Source: Quercus robur
Taxonomy: Eukaryota; Streptophyta; Magnoliopsida; Fagales; Fagaceae
Length of the DNA stretch: 64,000 nt
Assembly (NCBI RefSeq): GCF_932294415.1
Contig: NC_065538.1
Location: 48,646,843 to 48,710,842, forward strand
Reading direction: 5' to 3'
Both the position numbers and the translations under genes were made by a program. Shown here piece after piece: positions 56,707 to 64,000 of this stretch (its first letter is position 1; every line of letters starts with the position of its first letter). The notes beneath the pieces were generated by a model. The model was not told where the DNA came from and searched no databases. It was given only the letters and a program-made list of their open reading frames with translations.

Positions 56707-58855
56707 ATTAAACAAAAGACATAACTAGCATACCGGTTCATTTGCAATCTTTCCCTCACTTGATTTTTGGCATTTTACAAAAACTATTATTTTTATTTTG
56801 TTTCATTTAAAATTTGTCATCCATAAACTGTCATTTAATATGGGACCGAGGGAGGGAAAAACAACTGTACTTTCCAACACATGGTTATTGCTTTTCCTTA
56901 ATTATTTATTAAACAAGAAGATTAATTTGAGTTTACTAGGTAAATTTTACCTTCATCTTCCCTTTTTCTTTTCTTATAATTTTTTCCGCTTCACCAAACA
57001 TTAATTGCTTATTTCTTAAGTAAGTGGTCCTTCTATAATGACTTCGGTCGCTTGCACAATAAAGCAATCTTATTTATGACATTAAAAAAAGAAAGAAGTA
57101 ATCCTATTTATCACTAAGCAAGTCTTCCTTCAAGAACAATTTATGGAAAGATATATATCTTTGAAATTTGCTTCAGTAATAATAAAATAAAAACCTTTTT
57201 TTGTTAAAAATAAAAATAAAAAATCACAATGGAATATAGCTAATTAAGGTAAAATAAAATTTAGGAAATATATCAAAGTAGCCATCAACACAAGGATGGG
57301 GAAATTTTTGTTCCCACAACTGGCATGCACTCATTGTTTGAGAATGTTGGTGACAATCAATCAACCATACATTGCGAATTATGAGTAACTAAACATTACA
57401 TCAACAGAACTTCTATTAGTTGTTGAGCATATTATACAATAAAATCATTTTCATATGTATAAAAAAAAAAAACTATCTTTATAATTTTTTTTTGTTTTTG
57501 GGTACAATTTATAGTGTACTTTTTATCTTTGATTTTAAATATAAAATAAAAAACGGACAACCGTAATTCTATATAATAAAAAAGGTTAAATAATATACTA
57601 GGAACCAATTGTGATAACACATAGTAAAAAAATAGCATTATATTTATTTATACCACGTTGCACAGGCTTCCTCCAGTCCATGCTACAATTAAGGCGGAAC
57701 CCTGATTTTTATTTTATTTTTCTCAAAAACGACAAGATTATCATTTTATATCCTCAGCTTGAATTGGATTGATATAACCAATAGAAAAGAATCAAAAGAT
57801 ACACAAGGTGGCGCCCTGATTGAGAGGTGTCCAATCTACCTCCAAAATCAAATATTATATATTTACATTATTTTGAAGATTAGGGTATTCTTTTTTGAGA
57901 TAACTTAGTCTTCAAGGTAATAGTTGTAAGTCTTATTTATTTATATGTTTTTTTTTTCTTATTAAAGTAGGGGAAAAAAATGGGAATATAACTAAATAAT
58001 TTACAATACAATAATATGTACATCAGAAACTTCGTGCAAATTAAGTGAACCAAGTCCCAATCTATAAACAACATATATGAATATATACGAAAGGACAGTG
58101 AATTTTTAAATGAAATGCTTTTATGTTTTCGCTATAACAAGTAATTCATGAGACCATGGCCCAACTTTAATTTTGATGTTCATGCAGCCATCTTATCAAT
58201 CCAATTTGCACGTTTACAAGATCAATTATTGCATCCATTGATTAATTTTGTGTCCCCCTTAAATTTCACAAATTTGGACCATAGCCTAATTATGACTATT
58301 GATTATAATTATTTTTTTGGTCCATCAACAAATATGGCATGTAATTCAATGATCACTTGGTAAAACTACCAGTTAAGGATATAAATGAAATACAAATTTA
58401 GATTTAAGAATGTCATATTTGATATGCATATAGTTTTGCAAGAGCTATATAGTAAGTATTTAAAAAATAAATAAAATTAGTCACCCCATCTATAATATAA
58501 AGATCAAAAACCCAATTTATACTTTTTCTTGGCGGCCAAGACCCACGAAGTCAATAGCGTAGTTTCGCTCCTGCTAGCTATTAGTATTCTTTTCTGAATG
58601 GAGATAAAAAAAAGAGTAATCATTGATTGTCACGTTGTACTATATCTAATTAAAATCTATCATTATCAACATGTACATAATTAATTCTAATAATTTTATT
58701 TATATGTATTTAAGTACATATTTAATCTCATTAAACTAAACCAGTCTGTACATACATCATTTGGCTATATCAAAAACTACATCATCTGGATCAAGTTGAG
58801 ATTATTAAAACAAAAAAACAAGAAGAAAAAAAAAAAAAATACAATAATAGAAGAT
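56707..58855. other. AT-rich intergenic region downstream of the Dof gene; no gene
   Basis: No supported feature. It probably includes the Dof 3' UTR at its right end. Confidence 0.55.
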
Positions 58856-59371
58856 TTAAGTGCACGTTTGACCACCTGAGGCATTAATCCTCCGCCGCTT
58901 GACGGGGAAAACTTGGCTGAAACCGCCTTGTTGCGTGGTGACCATATGCCACTCCTCCACCACATCATCCAAATCATCAAATTGGTGCAACCCAGAAGCA
59001 GCATCATACAAGCAACCCTCAGAGAACCCGGCTAGCCCTAGGCCGTGGCAGGCCGGCTTGGTTTTACGTCGGCCGGCCCCGACCGGCACGTTCCGGAGGG
59101 CCCCACCGGCAGTCCAGTACCTCTGGCAGCCCTTGCAGAAATGCCTAGGCTGGTTAACGTTGTAATTATTGAAGTAACAAAATTTGGTCTCCATGCTCTT
59201 GCACCTTGGGCACGGTATGATCTTGTCTGGTCTCTTATTCTCCAACAGTAGTCTTTGATCAGAACAACCTTTTTGTTCTTCCTTTACTTGTCTATTTTGC
59301 AAAGTTATTGTTGTCCCAAAAAGCTTGATTCCCGGAACATCTTCTTGGCCTCCTTGGACGTTGTTAGCCAT
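58856..59371 (-). CDS. COG1: Dof zinc-finger transcription factor, COG1/DOF1.5-like
   Basis: This intronless gene of 171 codons starts at the ATG 59371. Residues 52-104 are a complete Dof domain with zinc-binding C54, C57, C79 and C82 (C-x2-C-x21-C-x2-C), then [20 protein letters not shown]. Dof factors bind AAAG-core DNA in the nucleus. Outside the domain, GIKLFGTTI (14-22), [17 protein letters not shown] (137-142) and FPVKRRR (155-161) match the layout of Arabidopsis COG1/DOF1.5, a similarly short protein described as a negative regulator of phytochrome signalling. The assignment to that subgroup is from memory of the family. The domain and length argue for a functional gene. Confidence 0.92.
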   Translation of the reverse strand: MANNVQGGQEDVPGIKLFGTTITLQNRQVKEEQKGCSDQRLLLENKRPDKIIPCPRCKSMETKFCYFNNYNVNQPRHFCKGCQRYWTAGGALRNVPVGAGRRKTKPACHGLGLAGFSEGCLYDAASGLHQFDDLDDVVEEWHMVTTQQGGFSQVFPVKRRRINASGGQTCT

Positions 59372-59395
59372 GAATGAAAGTGGGGGGTGTTTAAT

Positions 59396-59570
59396 TTGGA
59401 ATAAAACAATACAGATTACAGAGATAAAAGAGAGAGAGAGACAGAGAGAGAGAGAGAGTTTGGTCTAAAATAGAGAGAGATGGGCAAGACCAAATTGACA
59501 CAAAATAGAGAAGTTTGGTGGTTTATAAGGTGAGAGGTTAGAGAAGTGATTATATATATAGAGGACTCAG
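59396..59570 (-). promoter_or_regulatory. Promoter and 5' UTR of the Dof gene
   Basis: A TATA-like tatatatata lies at 59551-59560 on the minus-strand promoter, about 180 bp before the ATG. A GA/CT microsatellite (59430-59458) falls in the probable 5' UTR. Confidence 0.5.
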
Positions 59571-62500
59571 TGAGAAAACTAAAGAAGAAGAAGAAAAAAA
59601 AAAGTAAAAGAAAACTGTTACATAAAAATGAATGTGACAGCCGCCAAAAAGGCCTAGTAGGAATAGAGAGAAGAGGGGGGGGAAGAGTAAGAAAAGCTGA
59701 GGATTAGCTTTTTGTACACATCATTACTGCACGTCATCATCTTGCAGTGTTGAAAAGTCTAAAATGTGGGTCCCAATCCAGGTAGGTTGCGTACAATGTG
59801 TCAAAGGTGATAGAGAGCATAAAGATTAAAGAGATAAAGTTTGTGTTTAATGAAGTGCCATATTCATATAGGAAAGTGAGAAAGAAAAAAAGTACCATAT
59901 TCCAACAACATAAAAAAGTGATGGAAGAAAAAAAAAAAGAGATAAAGCTTAAAGCTTAAAAAGCTTTTTCATATTTGCTTTGAAAAATCTCCATGCAATT
60001 TGTCATTTACTTTTGATGGATTGCTTTGACACCTCAGAAGCCAAACGACGAACGGAGTTTGCTGGCTATAGTTTCCTTCCAACATAGAATAATTATGCAT
60101 ATACGGATACGGATGTATGTGGAGCTAAAATCGCCTATTGATAATATCTTTGTAACAATCTCATCAAGGAAGACACACTAATTTCACATTTATGATTTAT
60201 TTGTGTTGTCAACCTTACCTACCATAAAGAGTATCATCACTTTCCCACTAGGTCTATTAGTCGGCATAAGTCATAACTCATAACTTTGACATATTAATTT
60301 CCCGTAAAATTTGGTGTGTTCTTAAATTTTTGTATTTTTTATTTATTTTTATATATCTTTTAAGTCTTTATATAAACAGTAAAACTTGTTATGCATGTCA
60401 TTTTTGCACTTACATATAGGTGGATTTGGGATTTGAACTTAGTTTAAAATCATGTCTTCAATTCACGATATTACCTTAAAATCACTTGTGTACACGGATG
60501 TGTGTGGGTAATTAACACTGCCCTTCAATATATAATACTTATACAATCAATGTTCAATCTTCACCAAGGTCTTAGAGTTATGGATAGAGCGGTGTGTGCA
60601 GTGCTGATTTTTTTTTTTTTGGTTTTGTTTTTTGTTTACATTGCAATATGCTAACTTCAACGTTATGCAACACACTATAATTTATTTGTTCATGACCATG
60701 TTTGTGAGTAAATGATAGCATATGGTACAGTGGTAGTAACATAGAGAATTGTTAATTAATCTCACTTGACACTTGTTAGCCCCAAAAAAAATCTCACTTT
60801 AACACTTTACAGCTTAATTAATAAACGGGGAAGAAAGATTAGGGTATAAAAAACACAAACTATTCTAATATGCTTTGATTTGTTTTCGTCTAATCAGATT
60901 CCACCAGTGAGATATTTTGCCCCCTGGTAGGTGACTCATCAATCATACATATCAATAAGAATATAAAAGTTTTCACAACAATATTAACTAATGTGACAAG
61001 TTATGATTTGTACATTATAAAAATACATTAAATAATGGTTTCAAGTGAAAATGATGTTGCTTGAATTACAACTTATCACCTTATCAAGTTGTTGTTAGCT
61101 AAGTTTATAATTAGATATATAAAAAATCTAACTGGGTCACTAATCAGGTTTATAATGTGCAATATTTCAGGCAAATTAAGCTTGATATCCATATATAAAG
61201 TTAGATGCTCCTAATGGTATTACTGTTCCTTTTTTGCTTCAAAGCCATCTTTTCAGGTTTCAATGGATTTGATGATTAACTTTGTTGCTCCCTTTTCAGT
61301 ACTTAATATTGTAGGGTTGTTGTGGGCCTTATTAGGGTCCGGGTTGCTTTTACTTTGCAAATGTTATGGAAAAAGCTGATTGAAATGGGATTTCTTTAAT
61401 ATAAGAATCTTTATTTGATTAATGCAAAAGTACCTCATTTTCAACAGCTTTTTCCCAATTTTATAATGCAGACAAAGAAGCATTTTCGTTTCTTTTGCTT
61501 GGAAAGAGACGCAGATGCTTTAGAAGTCTCTTTTTAGTTTAAAAATTAAAAGAATACTTAAGGGAACATAATGATATCAATGCCTCCATTTTTATAAATG
61601 GGGCACCTAATCAGCTAATCTCTTGGTACTCTGGATCCAATTTGGGTGTTTCAATTTGTTCTTCTTGGTTCATGCAAGTTGCAAATCTTGCAATTGTAAC
61701 ATGCACTTGTACATTCAAGCAAAAACAGAAAACGCCCCAAAATAAAAAAATAAAAATAAAAAAAACATATACTTGTTTACAAACAAAAACAAAAACATGG
61801 CCATATATTATAGTGTGTTTGTCAATATCTATATATATATATATATATATAAAGCTTACAGCTAATTTATTTTATGTACAGGTTTTTAGAATCTCAAATT
61901 TTCTAGATATAAGTAAATAATATGTAAGTTAAAAAAAATCCATCCAAAAAAACATAAATTATTATTATTTTGGCTTGGACAAAGGGACACTTGATACGTG
62001 TTATAAAGTCTATTATTGCTTTCTGACCAAACAAATAAATTAATATATAAAAAAATTCCACTAGGAGAAAAAGAGACGAAAGTTTTTATTATGGTCTACG
62101 TAGTTATCCATTCCTGTTTGAAAAAACAGAAGTGCCCTCTTATCATATTCTTTGGATTTTTTTTTTTTGTTTATAATTAATTTTAAATAAAAATTTGGGT
62201 GGAGTTGGAAAGATTAAGAAGCATGTTGCTTGCTCTAATGGTTCTTCATCGGCAAGTTGCTTTTATAAAAATCACGCAGGAAAAGTCTTCTTTCTCTCAG
62301 TTGAATTTGATTACTTTTCTTAAAATTAACGTGTGAGGTGAAAGTTTCGCAATGCCAGCTTAAAATCGGATAGGAATATAATTGAGAAGGGTTGGCACGT
62401 TTTTTAATTTCTGCTTGCAATTTTATGAATGTGAGATACTCCATTAATTAAAAATTATATTATGTAATAAAAGACATTAAAAGTTATGTGATGTAATTAA

Positions 62501-62844
62501 GCACATCAAGTATAAGATCAAGATTTTATCAAAATAAGATGTGATAGATGCTTAAAATAATTTAAAATAATAAGGAATCCTTCTTTTTTTTCTAAATTAC
62601 TTAAAATTTTTAATTGAAATAAAATTTTGGTAATTGAATTTTACTTAAAGAATTATATTGAATATTAGTGAGTCACCCATATTGGAAGTACAGTAAGACT
62701 TATGTTAAGCCACTTGACATGATAACAATGTGGAGGACCCAACTTTTAATATATTACTAAATATATGTTTTTTCTACCAAACCCTAGAAGACTATCACAG
62801 CCAAAATGCAATCTAATTAAAACATGTTTATAGAGGAGATAAAG
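59571..62844. other. Upstream region of the Dof gene; AT-rich, no gene
   Basis: No coding sequence is recognised. It contains purine-rich stretches (59580-59960) and AT-rich sequence, with a TA run at 61832-61850. Confidence 0.5.
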
Positions 62845-63054
62845 TTTGCGTTTGGATACCGTTTATTTTGTTGAAAACTGAAAACAATAAAAAATTATTT
62901 TTCGATTATTGTTCACTTTTAGAATTACTGTTCACATGCCTATTTACACTATTCATGTCCCATGAATAGTGCAATAGGCACTGGTTTTTTTTTTTTTCTT
63001 AAAAAGCCTGAAACGTCCAAATGCAAAACGTGGATGTGATCCAAACGTAGCCAA
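62845..63054. repeat. MITE with 'gcgtttggat' ends
   Basis: Left aagtttgcgtttggatacc and right, inverted, ggctacgtttggatcacat. The interior has gttcacatgcctatttacac and catgaatagtgc, words typical of a widespread hAT-like MITE type. The target duplication is not clear. Confidence 0.55.
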
Positions 63055-64000
63055 AATCAATTCATAGATTCATGAACAACTAAATTGTCATGTTACAAGT
63101 CACACAACCAATTTCACACCCATTTTTCAACTATTCTATGTGGCAAACTGTGACTGATTGATTGTCACTTTCACATAATTTTTTTTTCTAGCACTCACAG
63201 TTAGCCACATCAAATAATTGTGAAAATGAATATAGAATTGATTGTGATCCTAGAATTTTTCTTTCATCCATGTATTTAACACATCAATTGCGCATACTGT
63301 AGATTGTCACATGTTACACTTTATTGAAAATGATTAACACAGTCCTAACACATACAACATGCATTAGCCAAGAACAAAAGCAACATAAAGAAGCTATATA
63401 ACTTTATGTTTTTTTTTTACTTCGTATGTGAAATGTTTCAATATAAAAAGGTTTGGAGCCCCCAGTGTCAAAAAAGAGTGATTCCGGGTTCTATATGTCA
63501 CTTTCCATGTGAAAGTTTCATATTAAAAAGTTTTGCCACAATACTAAAGAAAGGGAGAGGAAGAGAATAATTCCAGATTCGACGCAAAGCTAGATAATTT
63601 TTAAATAAAAAGAAGGCATAAAAGGGGGAAAATTTTACTTTATTCTTTTCTTTGTTGAATTACAGAGACTCCCAACTTTTTTTGTTGGGGGTGAAAAACA
63701 CATACTCAAAACTTTAGTTCACTGTTCACATATGAAAGTCCAGTGAAGTTACAAAATAGGGGCCCAACTAGACATACTTTATTTGTGCATTTACTTTTAG
63801 TTTAGAAGTCTAGAAAATGGACCACGCAGATTTTGTGATTTGTCACATCAATCTCCTTCTCTAGGTTAGTCGAAACATTCCATCAAGTCACATGAAACAG
63901 TACTTTAAACTTTGGTTCACAAATATTGTATTAAATTTGGGTTGGTTTATGTTTGATCAGCTCAAAGTAAAATCGGATTAAAGTAATAATAATAGACTTC
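63055..64000. other. AT-rich end of window; no gene
   Basis: No feature is supported. A pair of imperfect inverted words around 'atgtggcaaactgtgac' and 'agttagccacat' (63139-63210) suggests another degraded MITE. Confidence 0.45.

Noticed and set aside
58899..59251. Plus-strand ORFs opposite the Dof gene
   Set aside because: They are shadows of the conserved Dof domain on the other strand.

Overview
The window is plant nuclear DNA. It is AT-rich, has spliced genes with GT...AG introns, and carries many LTR retrotransposons, MITEs, SINE fragments and a Helitron. The gene set (two 14-3-3 genes, an Ole e 1-type secreted protein, an Agenet protein, a Dof factor) points to a seed plant, most likely a woody eudicot. 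The style of the Gypsy repeats, full of CCGAGGA words, reminds me of Fagaceae such as oak, but that is memory rather than proof.

Positions 1-22361 are dominated by three related Gypsy elements of the Tat/Retand type. Copy A (1-5705) is cut by the left window edge and keeps the end of integrase, an 81-bp tandem array with a 323-bp higher-order period, an apparently intact three-exon antisense gene (744 codons) and a 3' LTR. Copy B (6653-17353) is complete from LTR to LTR with a 5-bp target duplication, but every gene is broken. Copy C (18358-22356) is a short non-autonomous member with a 5-bp target duplication. It has no gag-pol, but shares the primer site, the polypurine end and the 81-bp array. 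All three carry the same antisense TATA 9-mer 258-334 bp before the 3' LTR.

Positions 23530-36357 hold two tandem, co-oriented 14-3-3 genes of the epsilon-type exon layout (266 and 262 aa). Their exons, splice phases and parts of their introns match, so they are local duplicates. Later MITE and SINE insertions differ between them. A non-autonomous DNA transposon (29620-30699) lies between them.

Positions 36400-49400 are mostly repeats around one small gene, an Ole e 1-like secreted protein (40789-41495). They include a 174-bp exact tandem duplication, a nested cluster of TIR elements bracketed by a 36-bp duplication, a 415-bp near-perfect palindrome carrying two convergent snRNA-type promoters, and a 713-bp Mutator-like MITE with a 10-bp target duplication.

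Positions 49400-64000 carry a short tandem-Agenet protein gene (49517-50919, two exons inferred), a 1.0-kb Helitron with a clear 3' hairpin (54682-55696), an intronless Dof gene closely resembling Arabidopsis COG1/DOF1.5 (58856-59371, minus strand) and scattered MITEs. Nothing suggests that the host genes form a pathway; apart from the 14-3-3 pair they look like independent single genes.
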